The notes under the pieces: generated by a model
Told to the model about the DNA's origin: nothing
What the model saw: only the letters and a program-made list of their open reading frames with translations
Database searches by the model: none
Source of the DNA: Dryomyza anilis
Taxonomy: Eukaryota > Arthropoda > Insecta > Diptera > Dryomyzidae
Assembly: GCA_951804985.1 (NCBI GenBank)
Contig: OX638133.1
Location: 34,063,963 to 34,127,962 of the forward strand
DNA length: 64,000 bases
Reading direction: 5' to 3'
Position numbers and translations under genes: made by a program
In this document: piece after piece, positions 1-12,167 of the stretch
Layout of the letters: each line of letters begins with the position of its first letter
Numbering within the stretch: the first letter of the stretch is position 1

Positions 1-3000
1 CGACCCAGCAGTACTTGAGAAAACACAGTTCGAACCTCGGTGTTAAACTTTGCACTTTTTATGGCAACTGCATTTGACTGTAAAATCTAATTGAGCCGTC
101 TTAGAAGGCTCAAGCTTTGCATATTGTATGGCATATTAAATCTTCAGTTATGGTACAGAAATCAGAAGAATCGACCCAGCAGTACTTGAGAAATCACAAC
201 TGAAACTTCAAATGGCTTTAAAACGTAAACGGAGCGTTCTTCCAGCAACTTCAATTGGCTGTAAAATCTAATTGAACCGTCTTAGAAGGCTTAAACTTTG
301 CATATTGTATGGCATATTAATTCTTATTCTATAATACAAAAATCAGAAGAATCGACCCAGCAGTACTTGAGAAAACACACCTCAAACCTCGGTGTTAAAC
401 TTTGCACTTTTTATGGCAACTGCATTTGACTGTAAAATCTAATTGAGCCGTCTTAGAAAAGTCCAACTTTGCATATTGTATGGCATATTAATTCTTATTC
501 TATAGTACAAAAATCAGAAGAATCGACCCAGCAGTACTTGAGTAAACACACTTCAAACCTCGGTGTTAAACTTTGCACTTTTTATGGCAACTGCAATTGG
601 CTGTAAAATCTAATTGAGCTGTCTTAGAAAAGTCCAACTTTGCATATTGTATGGCATATTAATTCTTATTCTATAGTACAAAAATCAGAAGAATCGACCC
701 AGCAGTACTTGAGAAAACACACTTCGAACCTTGGTGTTAAACTTTGCACTTTTTATGGCAACTGCAATTGGCTGTAAAATCTAATTGAGCCGTCTTAGAA
801 AAGTCCAACTTTGCATATTGTATGGCATATTAATTCTTATTCTATAGTACAAAAATCAAAAGAATCGACCCAGCAGTACTTGAGAAAACACACTTCGAAC
901 CTTGGTGTTAAACTTTGCACTTTTTATGGCAACTGCATTTGACTGTAAAATCTAATTGAGCCGTCTTAGAAAAATCCAACTTTGCATATTGTATGGCATA
1001 TTAATTCTTATTCTATAGTACAAAAATCAGAAGAATCGACCTAGCAGTACTTGAGAAAACACACCTCAAACCTCGGTGTTAAACTTTGCACTTTTTATGG
1101 CAACTGCATTTGATTGTAAAATCTAATTGAGCCGTTTTAGAAGGCTCAAACTTTGCATATTGTATGGCATATTAATTCTTATTCTATAGTACAAAAATGA
1201 GAAGAATCGACCCAGCAGTACTTGAGAAAACACACTTCAAACCTCGGTGTTAAACTTTGCACTTTTTATGGCAACTGCATTTGATTGTAAAATCTAATTG
1301 AGCCGTTTTAGAAGGCTCAAACTTTGCATATTGTATGGCATATTAATTCTTATTCAATAGTACAAAAATCAGAAGAATCGACCCAGCAGTACTTGAGAAA
1401 ACACACCTCAAACCTCGGTGTTAAACTTTGCACTTTTTATGGCAACTGCATTTGACTTTAAAATCTAATTGAGCCGTCTTAGAAAAGTCCAACTTTGCAT
1501 ATTGTATGGCATATTAAATTTTATGCTATGGTACAAAAATCAGAAGAATCGACCCAGCAGTACTTGAGAAAACACACTTCGAACCTTTGTGTTAAACTTT
1601 GCACTTTTTATGGCAACTGCATTTGGCTGTAAAATCTAATTGAGCCGTCTTAGAAAAGACCAACTTTGCATATTGTATGGCATATTAATTCTTATTCTAT
1701 AGTACAAAAATCAGAAGAATTGACCCAGCAGTACTTGAGAAAACACACTTCGAACCTCGGTGTTAAACTTTGCACTTTTTATGGCAACTGCATTTGGCTG
1801 TAAAATCTAATTGAGCCGTCTTAGAAAAGACCAACTTTGCATATTGTATGGCATATTAATTCTTATTCTATAGTACAAAAATCAGAAGAATCGACCCAGC
1901 AGTACTTGAGAAAACACACTTCGAACCTCGGTGTTAAACTTTGCACTTTTTATGGCAACTGCATTTGGCTGTAAAATCTAATTGAGCCGTCTTAGAAAAG
2001 TCCAACTTTGCAATTGTATGGCATATTAATTCTTATTCTATAGTACAAAAATTAGAAGAATCGACCCAGCAGTACTTGAGAAAACACACCTCAAACCTCG
2101 GTGTTAAACTTTGCACTTTTTATGGCAACTGCATTTGACTGTAAAATCTAATTGAGCCGTCTTAGAAAAGTCCAACTTTGCATATTGTGTGGCATATTAA
2201 TTCTTATTCTATAGTAAAAAAATCAGAAGAATCGACCCAGCAGTACTTGAGAAAACACACCTCAAACCTCGGTGTTAAACTTTGCACTTTTTATGGCAAC
2301 TGCATTTAACTGTAAAATCTAATTGAACCGTTTTAGAAGGCTCAAACTTTGCATATTGTATGGCATATTAAATCTTCAGTTATGGTACAGAAATCAGAAG
2401 AATCGACCCAGCAGTACTTGAGAAATCACAACTGTAACTTCAAATGGCTTTAAAACGTAAACGGAGCGTTCTTCCAGCAACTTCAGTTGGCTGTAAAATC
2501 TAATTGAACCGTCTTAGAAGGCTCAAACTTTGCATATTGAATGGCATATTAATTCTTATTCTATAGTACAAAAATCAGAAGAATCGACCCAGCAGTACTT
2601 GAGAAAACACACCTCAAACCTCGGTGTTAAACTTTGCACTTTTTATGGCAACTGCATTTGACTGTAAAATATAATTGAGCCGTCTTAGAAAAGTCCAACT
2701 TTGCATATTGTATGGCATATAAATTCTTATTCTATAGTACAAAAATCAGAAGAATCGACCCAGCAGTACTTGAGAAAACACACTTCGAACCTCGGTGTTA
2801 AACTTTGCACTTATTATGGCAACTGCATTTGGCTGTAAAATCTAATTGAGCCGTCTTAGAAAAGTCCAACTTTGCATATTGTATGGCATATAAATTCTTA
2901 TTCTATAGTACAAAAATCAGAAGAATCGACCCAGCAGTACTTGAGAAAACACGCTTCGAACCTCGGTGTTAAACTTTGCATTTTTTATGGCAACTGCATT

Positions 3001-3655
3001 TGACTGTAAAATATAATTGAGCCGTCTTAGAAAAGTCCAACTTTGCATATTGTATGGCATATAAATTCTTATTCTATAGTACAAAAATCAGAAGAATCGA
3101 CCCAGCAGTACTTGAGAAAACACGCTTCGAACCTCGGTGTTAAACTTTGCATTTTTTATGGAAACTGCATTTGGCTGTAAAATCTAATTGAGCCGTCTTA
3201 GAAGGCTCAAACTTTGCATATTGTATGGCATATTAAATCTTTAGTTATGGTACAAAAATTAGAAGAATCGACCTAGCACTACTTGAGAAATCACATCTTT
3301 AACTTCAAATGGCTGTAAAATGTAAACGGTGCATCCTAGAGGTGTCAAGCATTGCACTTTTTATCGCAACTTCAATTGACTATAAAATCTAATTGAACCG
3401 TCTTGGAAGGCTCAAATTTTGCATTTATATGGCATATTAATTCTTATTACAATATACAAAAATCGGAAGAATTGACCCAGCAGTACTTGAGAAAACACAC
3501 CTCAAACCTCGGTGTCGAATTTTGCACTTTTTATCGCAACTTCAATTGACTGTAAAATCTAATTGAACCGTCTTGGAAGGCTCAAACTTTGCATATTGTA
3601 TGACATATTAAATCTTATGCGATGGTACAAAAATCAGAAGAATCGCCCCAACAAT
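1..3655. repeat. 171-bp satellite DNA array, open at left edge
   Basis: Head-to-tail monomers start at the motif CGACCCAGCAGTACTTGAG. Starts read at about 2, 172, 353, 524, 695, 866, 1037, 1208, 1379, 1550, 1721, 1892, 2062, 2233, 2404, 2585, 2756, 2927, 3098, 3269, 3473 and 3644. The usual spacing is 171 bp. Two 181-bp variants (172-352 and 2404-2584) carry the same alternative segment with AAACGGAGCGTTCTTCCAGC. The last units (3269-3655) are the most diverged and one is about 204 bp, as expected at an array edge. There is no coding potential. Placement near a centromere or heterochromatin is inferred only from satellite biology. Confidence 0.97.
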
Positions 3656-4950
3656 ATTTCACTCAATAATAAATTAAATTAGACACTACTGTTTTTTGTA
3701 CCTTTGCATGTTTTTTTGTAACACATCGCAAAGAACAATTTTCATAAATATGCACTAATGAAGGACTTCTGAGGTAAGTTTTAAAACAGTGTTTATAACA
3801 TAAAATTTTTAATTAGTTTTTTTCTGCAAAAATATGATAAACTTTACTGTTTAAATCAATATGGAATTCAAAAAGAAAAATACAAAATAAGTGCAATGCA
3901 AATGAGCATCACACAAAACAAATACTCATCAAGAAACTACATCAAAGAAAAATTAAAAATTAAATAGACAGATTAAAAGTAATCAGAAAAAATTGACGCA
4001 AAGTAAACGAAAAAATCGTAATTAAATAAATAAATATGGGGAAAGAAAATAAAAATGATATTTCGTTTCGTCTCAAACCAAGCAAACAAATCCGCGAAAG
4101 AAATGTTCTAATCGTTTGTTATTTTTTATATTTAGATATTTCATTTTTTTTTTTTTTTGTGACTCATTATAAAAGAGATTGGAAAAATAAAAGATACTTA
4201 AAAAAGCATTGATGAAAAAACACGCTTGGGAATTACTAAAGATGACAAAATTTTTAATTTTTCTTTTTATTTTTTCTTGTAATATTCAATAGAAAATTGC
4301 TGAGGGTATGTTGAAGAGAAGACCAACTGCAAAAAAAACACCAAATCTAAAAAAGCTCAATACAATGTGTATTCTGAACCCCTTTCATAAACAGTTACGC
4401 CTTTATGCCAAACACGCAGCACACGCACTAATAACAATAATTGCTCGGTATCGGCATAGACAGACAGTAGTCAGCACATTCAGCATTTAATTAGAAAATG
4501 TTAAAAAAAAAAATAGTGCTCTTCTGATACCCGTTTAAATTTGTGCAGAACGTTTTCCAATTTTCCGCGCGCATTGGCAGCAGAAGAAAATAAAAAACAA
4601 TACCAGTGAATATCATCGTAGTCCTTGTGTAATCCTTTCGATTCACTCTATTACTGCGCTCCGGCATCCGTTTCTGGGTGCTGTTGGTTGAGCAGTGGGT
4701 TTCGTGACGGTCATTTCATTTATGGTCTTAAGACATTTTGCTGTAGTAAAAATTAGAAATGCGGAAACGCGAAATTGCGCTAGCTGGCTTATGCGACGTG
4801 AAAGGAGTAAAAACAAAGGATTAATTTGCGAATTTGACTGGTGGCTGGATTTTAACGTAAGACATTTTATTGCTGGAGTAAAATTTGTCGCGCTTATAAA
4901 AAAAAAACAATTCAAACGAAAATCGTTTATATTTTAATCTCTGTAAAAAG
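3656..4950. other. AT-rich unique sequence, no gene seen
   Basis: This stretch separates the satellite from the transposon-rich region. It holds poly-A and poly-T runs and a slightly GC-richer patch at about 4550-4860. Short open frames occur on both strands over the same bases at 4643-4937, and none resembles a known protein. I see no RNA gene or clear repeat. Confidence 0.6.
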
Positions 4951-4954
4951 AGAC

Positions 4955-5198
4955 ATATTATAATGCAATACAATAGAATACAATAAAATATGATACAATC
5001 ATATTCAATTCAGTACAATATAATTCAATAGAATAAACTTATATACAATTAGAAACAATAATATAATTAAATAATGTATTGTACAATTAAATACAATACA
5101 ACACAACCAAATACAATATAATACAAGACATTACAAGGCAAGACAAATCAATATAATACAATACAATACAATACAATAATATAAAATACTATACAATA
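4955..5198. repeat. Degenerate AATAC pentanucleotide repeat
   Basis: Loose AATAC/TACAA repeats fill this stretch. They reappear at about 5670-5687, 6893-6975 and 7085-7165. The pieces look like one low-complexity tract split by a MITE (5199-5669) and by a Helitron-like element (5688-6892). Confidence 0.75.
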
Positions 5199-5669
5199 CA
5201 CACAAAAGAAAAATGTTCACCAACTACCAGTGTTCATCATATTGATGATATCATTAATTGAACTAAAATCGTATTTTTTCAATGTTTTCACTTTCAATAT
5301 TTTTTATAACATCAAATTTCAAACAATAATTTGTCTCCATTTACACATGTATTTATGATTCTTATAATATTTATGATATTTAAATTAAAATTCATCAATG
5401 TGATGTACACTTATTCATTAATATGATGAAATGGAGTCTTCGCATAATTAGCAATTAAATATTTAACTCGTATAAGAACTGTTAACACATAAATGTGTAA
5501 ATGGAAACAAATTTGTGTTTGAAATTTGAATTGAATGTTACTTTAAATGATAAAAAATAATATTGAAAATAAAAAACATTTAAAAAGTACGTTTTAAATT
5601 CAATGAATGAATTCATTAATATGATGAATCCAGGTCGGTGAAATTTTTGGTGATATTTTTTTGTGTGTG
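5199..5669. mobile_element. MITE with ACACACAAAA ends
   Basis: The left end reads ACACAAAAGAAAAATG and the right end reads ATATTTTTTTGTGTGT, near-inverted copies, with CACCAA/TTGGTG just inside. The interior has several copies of the palindrome-like ATTCATTAATATGATGAAT, a motif shared with the cluster at 12168-13945, so the two are probably related. It sits inside the AATAC tract. The target duplication is unclear, so superfamily is not assigned. Confidence 0.55.
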
Positions 5670-5710
5670 CAATAAAATACAATACAATCTATATATATAT
5701 ATAAAACTCT

Positions 5711-5732
5711 TGGTCCGTCTGTCAGTTTGTCG

Positions 5733-5788
<56 letters not shown>

Positions 5789-5796
5789 GTCTGTTT
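5711..5796. repeat. GTCT microsatellite in Helitron copy 1
   Basis: An uninterrupted run of GTCT units flanked by imperfect GTCC/GTCA/GTCG units. Similar tracts lie at 9719-9807 (as CAGA/CGGA), 26911-26981, 31608-31634 and 43319-43351. In flies such GTCY tracts typically travel inside mini-me/Helitron-type repeats. Confidence 0.95.
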
Positions 5797-6119
5797 GTTC
5801 CAGCATCACGTCTAAACCGCTGAACCGATTTAACTGTAATTTTGCACAAGGATACTATGGAGTCAGGAGGGTGTCATCGGCTATATATCGGCGGGATTGG
5901 ACAAAGGGGCGTGGTACATACCATACAACCTAAACATTCCAAACAAAACTCAGCACATACACAAGCTAAAAAGATGAAACAAAAAACTCAAATACAAAAA
6001 AAAATATACAAAAGCAAAAACACAAAAACAAAAGCAAAAATCAAATACAAAATCAAAAATAAAAGCACAAAACTTAAGCTATAACTCAAAAACAACAGAA
6101 AAATAAAAAAGGATAGAAA

Positions 6120-6735
6120 ACAAAAACAAAATTAACCACACTAAAATTCACCATACTAAAATTCACCACACCAAAATACACCACACTAAAACTCACCACA
6201 CTAAAATTCACCACACTAAAATTCACCACACTAAAATTTACCAGACTAGTTTTCACAACACTAAAATTCACCACACAAAAACTCACCACACTTAATTTCA
6301 CCACACTAAAACTCACCACACTAAAATTCACCACACAAAAACTCACCACACTAAATTTCACCATACTAAAATTCACCACACTAAAATTCACCACACAAAA
6401 ACTCACCACACTAAAATTCACCACACAAAAACTCACCACACTAAGTTTCACCACACTAAAACTCACCACACTAAAATTCACCACACTAAAACTCACCACA
6501 CTAAATTTCACCACACTAAAACTCACCACACTAAAATTCACCACACAAAAACTCACCACACTAAATTTCAGCACACTAAAACTCACCACACTAAAATTCA
6601 CCACACTAAAACTCACCACACCAAAATTCACCACATACAAATTGACCCACTAAAACTGACCCACTAAAACTGACCACAATAAAATTCACCACACTAAAAT
6701 TCACCACACTAAAACTCACCACACTAAAACGAAAA
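6120..6735. repeat. 15-bp minisatellite inside Helitron copy 1
   Basis: About forty degenerate copies of CACACTAAAATTCAC, with CACACTAAAACTCAC variants. Because the unit is a multiple of three, the minus strand stays open for 184 codons as a valine/serine/phenylalanine repeat. That is a by-product of the repeat and not a gene. Confidence 0.95.
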
Positions 6736-7181
6736 GAAAGAATTGTCTATGAAAAAAGTTGTTTTATCGGATAATTAGTATGGTTTTGGTTACTACATTT
6801 ATAAAACCAATAACAAAAAAAGTCCACATAAAATTGCTCAATAACCTTGCATTCACATAATATTTGCACGAGTCGTGTACGGGTCCAGCTAGTTAAATAT
6901 AATACATAACATAAATATAATATAAATATACTACATGCAATATACTACAATGCCATACCATACATTTCTTACTAGACAAACTCTAAATTAAATGTTTAGG
7001 TAATTCTTTTTTAGTTCCTTGTTTGAATAAAATAATTATGTTTTTGATTCTGGTAAAGAGAATACAAATACCCAAGAAAAAAAAATCCAAAACAAGTAAA
7101 TTCAATAATACAATACATTTCCTACTACATAATGCAATAGAAATCAATCAAATACAATAATATAATTATTACACCACTACC

Positions 7182-8018
7182 CAAGCAACCACGGCTCGAC
7201 AATTGCCACAAACTATTGTGGCATATGTGTACTTTTTAAGTTACCCCTCTGGTGTCAGAGAGTAGTCCTAAAGAGGTGACTAATAACATGTATGGAACAT
7301 ACGCAATAATATGTCGCAATGCTGTGATATATAAGTCAAATTAAAAAAAGTATTATGTTCCATATATGTGGCAAGTATAGAATAAAGAATCTAATAGGAA
7401 CATATTTATATATAATGTAGCTAATTAATTTTAAAATTTAATAAATGTATATTATTATACACGACATATTTATAACATCCACTACATATGTTTATGAAAA
7501 GTTGTGTTGCAAAAATATATTTCCGCAAAAACATAATTTAAAAAATTAAGAAAATCACAATTTTAACAAATTTTCACAAATTGCATTTTTTTGTGTGCGC
7601 GTAAAAATTAGAGGGGGTAGAAAATAAGCTTTAACCCGAAAACTTGAACCGTTTGTTAAATTAAAGTTGTAGTTTGTCGAAAAGTCTGTTCGTAAAGACT
7701 TCTATTATTATGCCATGCATATTTTTTATTTTTTATTACAGAACAAACATTCACGTTAATGGCACTGCGTAGGATCTTTATTGTGTTTATTTTTAATCTA
7801 CATATAAATTACAGTTCAAGTTAAAATTATAGTTCAAGTTCCAAATAGGTGAACCGAAACTTTAATGGATCAAAATTTGTGGCAACTAAGCCTCGCCCCG
7901 GGGCTTTTTGACTGGCAATTGGGTGGCAAATAAGTATATTTCGCTTGATTTAGAACAAACACTTTAATAGCAACTGTGTGGCTACCACTTAAGTTGCCAC
8001 AAAGTGGTTACTTGGGTA
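7182..8018. mobile_element. MITE with CCCAAGTAACCAC ends, copy 1
   Basis: The left end CTACCCAAGCAACCAC and the right end GTGGTTACTTGGGTAG are inverted copies, with TTGCCACAAA/TTTGTGGCAA just inside. A second copy of similar length lies at 36480-37430 and shares long internal blocks, for example AACATGTATGGAACATACGC and CCTCGCCCCGGGGCTTTTTG. There is no transposase frame. The right end touches the Helitron copy at 8016. I do not recognise the superfamily. Confidence 0.72.
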
Positions 8019-9104
8019 GCTGGACCCGTGCACGACTCGTGCAAAGATTTTGTGAACGCAAGGAAATAGAGCAATTTTATTAATATAAAAACCATGTGCT
8101 TCGCTTAGGACGTTTTTTTATTGGTTTTATAACTGTAGTAACCAAAACAAAAATAATTTTTCGCCAGAACAACATTTCTCAAAGACAATACTTTCTCAGA
8201 CTGATCTTCACGCTTTCCCGTAGAATTCTTCCCGCTAGAATTCTTTCCAGCAGAATTGTTTCCGGTAGAGTTTTCCTAGAAGAAAATTTAGTGTCCTGAG
8301 TTTTTGTGTGTTGAATTTTAGTGTGGTGAGTTTTAGTGTGGTGAGTTTTAGTGTGGTGAATTTTAGTGTGGTGAATTTTATATTAATAATAATAGTTTGG
8401 CACTACAGTCCTGTATAGAACTTTGGCCGAGCTCTCTCACCATTTTGAGCTGAGCTTGTTATATTTGTACTCGAAGTGGTGGGACCTACAGTTTATTGCC
8501 GAATCCGAACGGTGGGTGAGAGCTTTTCATAGGCAATGGATTTACTCTCGTAGGTTTTCCATTTACTGACGAGAGGTAGGGCGGTATAGAAAAATGTTTC
8601 TATGAAGAGATGTTGTTAGCCCCAGTCCAGGGACCTTTCAGCTCGCAGTCCAACGCACTAACCACTGAGCTACCGCGACTACTGAATTTTAGTGTGGTGA
8701 ATTTTAGTTTGGTGAGTTTTAGTTAAGTTTGTTTTTGTTTTTCTTTTCTTTTTTCGTTTTTCCTTTAGTTTGGCTTTAAGTTTTATGTTATTGCTTTTGG
8801 TTTTGTATTTTTGATTTTGTTTTGTGCTTTTACTTTGGTTTTATGCTTTTGTGTTTTAGCTTTTAATTTTTTTTTTTTTTTTGTATTTAAGTTTTTTGTT
8901 TCATGTTCATGCTGGTGTAAGTGCCAAGTTATATCGTTTTGAATGTTTAGGCTGTGTAGAAGGTACCACGCCCCTTTGTCCAATCCCGCCCAAATATAGC
9001 CTATCATTCATTCCAGACCATACCATCTGTGGTAAAAATTTTATGAAAATCGGATAAGCCGTTTAGACGGATATGCGGAACAAACAATCAGATTTATTAT
9101 ATGA
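8016..9104 (-). mobile_element. Helitron-like element, copy 2, reversed
   Basis: Read on the minus strand, the 3' end is CACGAGTCGTGCACGGGTCC followed by AGCTAC, matching the hairpin end of copies 1 and 3 with CTAG changed to CTAC. The 5' end lies near 9104 (TCATATAATAAATCTG). Internal landmarks match the other copies: GGACAAAGGGGCGTGGTACC, the A-rich zone and remnants of the 15-bp minisatellite (8300-8380 and 8686-8720). It has no GTCT tract. A SINE interrupts the minisatellite at 8381-8682. Confidence 0.75.
8381..8682 (-). mobile_element. tRNA-derived SINE, copy 1
   Basis: On the minus strand it begins GTAGTCGCGGTAGCTCAGTG, holding a Pol III A box (TAGCTCAGTGG). It is missing part of the B-box region. 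It ends in an ATT-rich tail. A 9-bp target duplication TGAATTTTA flanks it (8372-8380 and 8683-8691), showing insertion into the Helitron minisatellite. Five other copies are at 17704, 33055, 35921, 43686 and 48479. Confidence 0.88.
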
Positions 9105-9177
9105 ATAGGATGGGAATAATAGGATTTTTTAAATATTCTTCTTTTTAATAAAATAGATTAACGATTTAAAAAAAAAA

Positions 9178-9738
9178 CCAGTTGGGAAGGTTAGATCACA
9201 TGGGAAATTTTAAAGTAGGTGTAATTATGATAGTTAGGATTATCAAAATTATAGTCGGTCTAAGCCGACTATAAATACCCTACACATATGTGTGGTTACC
9301 ATTCAAAGTGATATATAGGTCACCAGGGTATACGAATCCTGAAAATAACTACAAACATTCAATCGCTGAAGAATTTCCATTCATTTGATACCCATATTTA
9401 CAAATGGGTAGGTGTACCGAATTTCGATTTTTTTTTTTGTGAACCACAAGTCTTTTCGCCGGAAAACATTATTATCATGTATTTGAGCATGATGTCAATA
9501 TATATTTGACCAACAAAGTTTACCTAAGCACGTATACATAAAAATTGATCTTTATATGTACATTTTATATGTGGTATTTGAACATAAGTGGTCGGATCAT
9601 AGGTCACCATGGACCGATCTCGCCAATTTTTTCGCACATACAGCGTAGGTATATTAGTAATCTAAGTTATAAGTTTCATTTATCTAGCTCTTCAATTTTA
9701 AAAGTCTTAGGGATTTCAACAGACAGACAGACGGACAG

Positions 9739-9780
<42 letters not shown>

Positions 9781-9935
9781 GGACAGACAGACGGACAGAC
9801 GGACATCGCTAAATCGACTCAGGAGGTCATGCTGATCAAGAATATATATACTTTTCCATACCGGAGATGCTTTCTTCTGGGTGTTACAAACGGCGTACCA
9901 AACTGAATATACCCTTTCACTCTTAGTGTAGGGTA
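9178..9935 (+). mobile_element. Dispersed repeat with TACCCTACAC ends and CAGA tract
   Basis: The left side carries AGTTGGGAAGGTTAGATCAC, then TATAGTCGG..CCGACTATA and ATACCCTACAC. The right end is GTGTAGGGTATA. A CAGA/CGGA microsatellite (9719-9807) is followed by GATCAAGAATATATATACTT, a block I associate with dipteran mini-me/Helentron-type repeats. Related pieces occur at 39262-39985 (reversed) and 46723-46955. No protein frame is supported. The exact class is inferred. Confidence 0.65.
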
Positions 9936-10924
9936 TAAAAAAAAACAACTCACCAACTGCGTCCCCAAATGTTTCATTTTAATATTATTTTTTAATTGTC
10001 GTTTGCATCGTATTTAACCTTTTTCTCGACCACTTTATGCTTTAACCCTTTAAAATAGCTTAAGACACGTGCTTTTTAATGTATTTCACCCACGATATTT
10101 GCCCTCTTTTTTGTGAAAATCTTGCTTTTTATTAAATGGAAATTTGGAAACGTATTTTATGATGCGTGGCACAGCTTTTAGCTGTCATAGCTTAATCTTT
10201 GATCAACGTTTTGTTATTTAAAAAAACAATAACGTCTAAATGTATTTTCATTTAAATTTTATGATTTAAATACATAAAGAGAGTTTCTAACTGATTTTTA
10301 ATATTTTTATTAATTTCATATAGAAAAATTTCATATTTATGTTAAAAGTATATTTCAGTTTGGCCATTTTCTGTAGAGAAATATGAAAAATTTAATAACA
10401 AAATTTAACCATAAATTGAATTAAAGTCCGACATTTTATTGTTTCTGTAATCACAGAGAGATAAAAAGGATTGTAGTTAACATATTGTGATTGCAATCAT
10501 TTATTTACGAACATAAGTGGATTTTACAAAAATGTAGATTAATCTTTAGATCCGAAATGCTAAAAAATTATTGGAAATTGTTTAGAAATATCAAAATGTT
10601 CGAGTTTAGATTCAAATATATAACTTGAAAACATATTGAAATTTATTGATATCTTTGTTGAAGTTGTATACTTTACTATAAACTACTTTATTATGTACAA
10701 ACATGTTTTCAATGATAAAATGTTCTGAAAATTTTATAAATTAATTCATTCGCTTTCAAATATGCAAATAAATAAATTGTATCCACAACAATCTTTAACA
10801 CAGCACAACAAAAATAAAACAGTATGAGGTCATAATTAGAATCTTGAAGTTCGTCGGATAATCACACTAAGATCGTTGATAAATAAAAAATGCATACATT
10901 TGTTGTTTAGTGTTCTTAGGCATG
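9936..10924. other. AT-rich sequence, no gene seen
   Basis: No coding, RNA or tandem-repeat signal. A stretch of about 60 bp at 10822-10885 (with AGTATGAGGTC, AGAATCTT and ACTAAGATCG) recurs diverged at about 14122-14185, so both may be remnants of one dispersed repeat. Confidence 0.5.
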
Positions 10925-11220
10925 AGATTTGTTACAGTAACGAACTTTTCGGTTCTCTCTACCGCTTAGTCGATTGTTATTGTCAAAATAAAAGAGTTGT
11001 AGTTTGTACTCCAACCAGTTTTAAACTGTTTTAGAATAATTTTGTACAGATTAAGAACCATTAGGAGTGTGTATAGACTAATATTTCATGTGTATAGGCT
11101 AATATGGCAGTCCGCCATCAAATTTGTAAACCATACGATCTAACCGAATGAAGATAGTTGGAACAACTAAGTTTTTCATTCTTCCAACCTTATGCCAAAA
11201 GAGGATTTTTCTCTGTGTAA
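10925..11220 (+). mobile_element. TACACACAGAA-type MITE, copy 1
   Basis: The body matches the copies at 16419, 18708 and 24925. Shared blocks include CGGTTCTCTC, AGTCGATTGTTATT, AGAGTTGTAGTTTGTACT, CTGTTTTAGAA and ATTAGGAGTGTGTATAGACT. The right end ATGCCAAAAGAGGATTTTTC then TCTGTGTAA is the family's terminal sequence. The left end is diverged. No transposase is present. Confidence 0.7.
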
Positions 11221-12167
11221 ATATGATATGTATAAAATGTCTAACAATAAATACGCACAAGAATTGCAAACAGATAAAGTGAAATAGTCTCTGACAAAAA
11301 AAAAACATCCCTATAAAGGGTGAAATCGGTTAACAAAACAACAAACAAATTAACTCTAATTTGTCAATATATGAATGAGTGCACGCGTGTGTGTGAAATC
11401 TAATCCATTAACCCTCCGAAAAAATGTGTCTTTGATTTTTTTATTTTTTGTTTGTTGACTCAAGGAACGGGTGATAAAATAAACATATAGAAAAATTGTA
11501 ACAACCTTCAAATAAACTGTCAACATATGCCGAATGCCATTACAAATGAATTCGTCTAAAGGCGTCAATGTGACGATATTTGTGGGCATGTGTCTGCGGT
11601 TTTTGCCTACAGACAGACAGATATACATATGGGCGCCTTGTGCTTCCGAAGCGGAAACGGAAATAGCAACAAAGTGTTGACATGTGTGCGTGTTGCCTTG
11701 CGTTTTTGCGCCCCATCCCTGCGAATTGATGGCGCTTAAGCAGCGCTAAGACTTCGTCTGCGTTGTGCGTAAAAACGAGCTCAAAGGGTTACGTACGACT
11801 TGATGCCCAAATTTGTTGCATACTTCAGGGAAATAACACTAGGTTTTCATGTGTGTTTAATGTGCATTCGAATACATTTGTTGAATATGGTGTCAATAAT
11901 CCGTTTGTGGTATTATAACGTGAAATGTGCTTAAAGGTTATTTAAGTGTGTGTGTGTGGCGTGATGTGACGTGAAGTGGCGTGGCGTGAACTTTTGCAGT
12001 GGTTGCAAAAATAATTAAGATGCTAAGCAGCGGCTTATGTCAAGGTATATTTAAGAAAATGACGAAAACTGAGATGTTTTAAAATAAATCCAATTAGGTA
12101 AAATTTAAAATAAAAAGAATATTTTTATTATTTTTTTAATATTAATTTAAATTTATACAAATTACAG
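11221..12167. other. Non-repetitive sequence, no gene seen
   Basis: 11600-11820 is noticeably GC-richer (CCGAAGCGGAAACGGAAATAG, GGCGCTTAAGCAGCGCTAAG) and looks like single-copy fly intergenic or intronic DNA. GT-rich runs follow at 11945-11990. The 90-codon minus-strand frame at 11356-11628 has no recognisable features. Confidence 0.5.

Larger units (their letters stand above)
5688..6892 (+). mobile_element. Helitron-like non-autonomous element, copy 1
   Basis: The 5' end is TCTATATATATATAAAAC preceded by A. The 3' end is GGGTCCAGCTAG followed by T, with the short hairpin CACGA-G-TCGTG just upstream. TC at the start, CTAG at the end, a subterminal hairpin and insertion between A and T are the Helitron hallmarks. 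In order, the interior has a GTCT microsatellite (about 5725-5788), a conserved block with CTGAACCGATTTAAC and GGACAAAGGGGCGTGG, an A-rich zone, and a 15-bp minisatellite (6130-6730). No Rep/helicase sequence is present, so it would need a helper. Two further copies lie at 8016-9104 and 43296-44494. Confidence 0.82.

Noticed and set aside
1..3655. CRISPR-like array, or human alpha satellite because of the 171-bp unit
   Set aside because: There is no repeat/spacer alternation, and the sequence bears no relation to alpha satellite. The equal unit length is coincidence or reflects nucleosome-scale preference.
5727..5823. Serine/valine/cysteine/leucine-rich frames over GTCT tracts (also at 9545-9948 and 26897-27088)
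   Set aside because: They are translations of tetranucleotide repeats in flanking AT-rich sequence.
6086..6640. 184-codon minus-strand open frame of valine/serine/phenylalanine repeats
   Set aside because: It is the translation of a 15-bp minisatellite inside a Helitron copy. The unit length is a multiple of three, so no stop arises; there is no coding signal.
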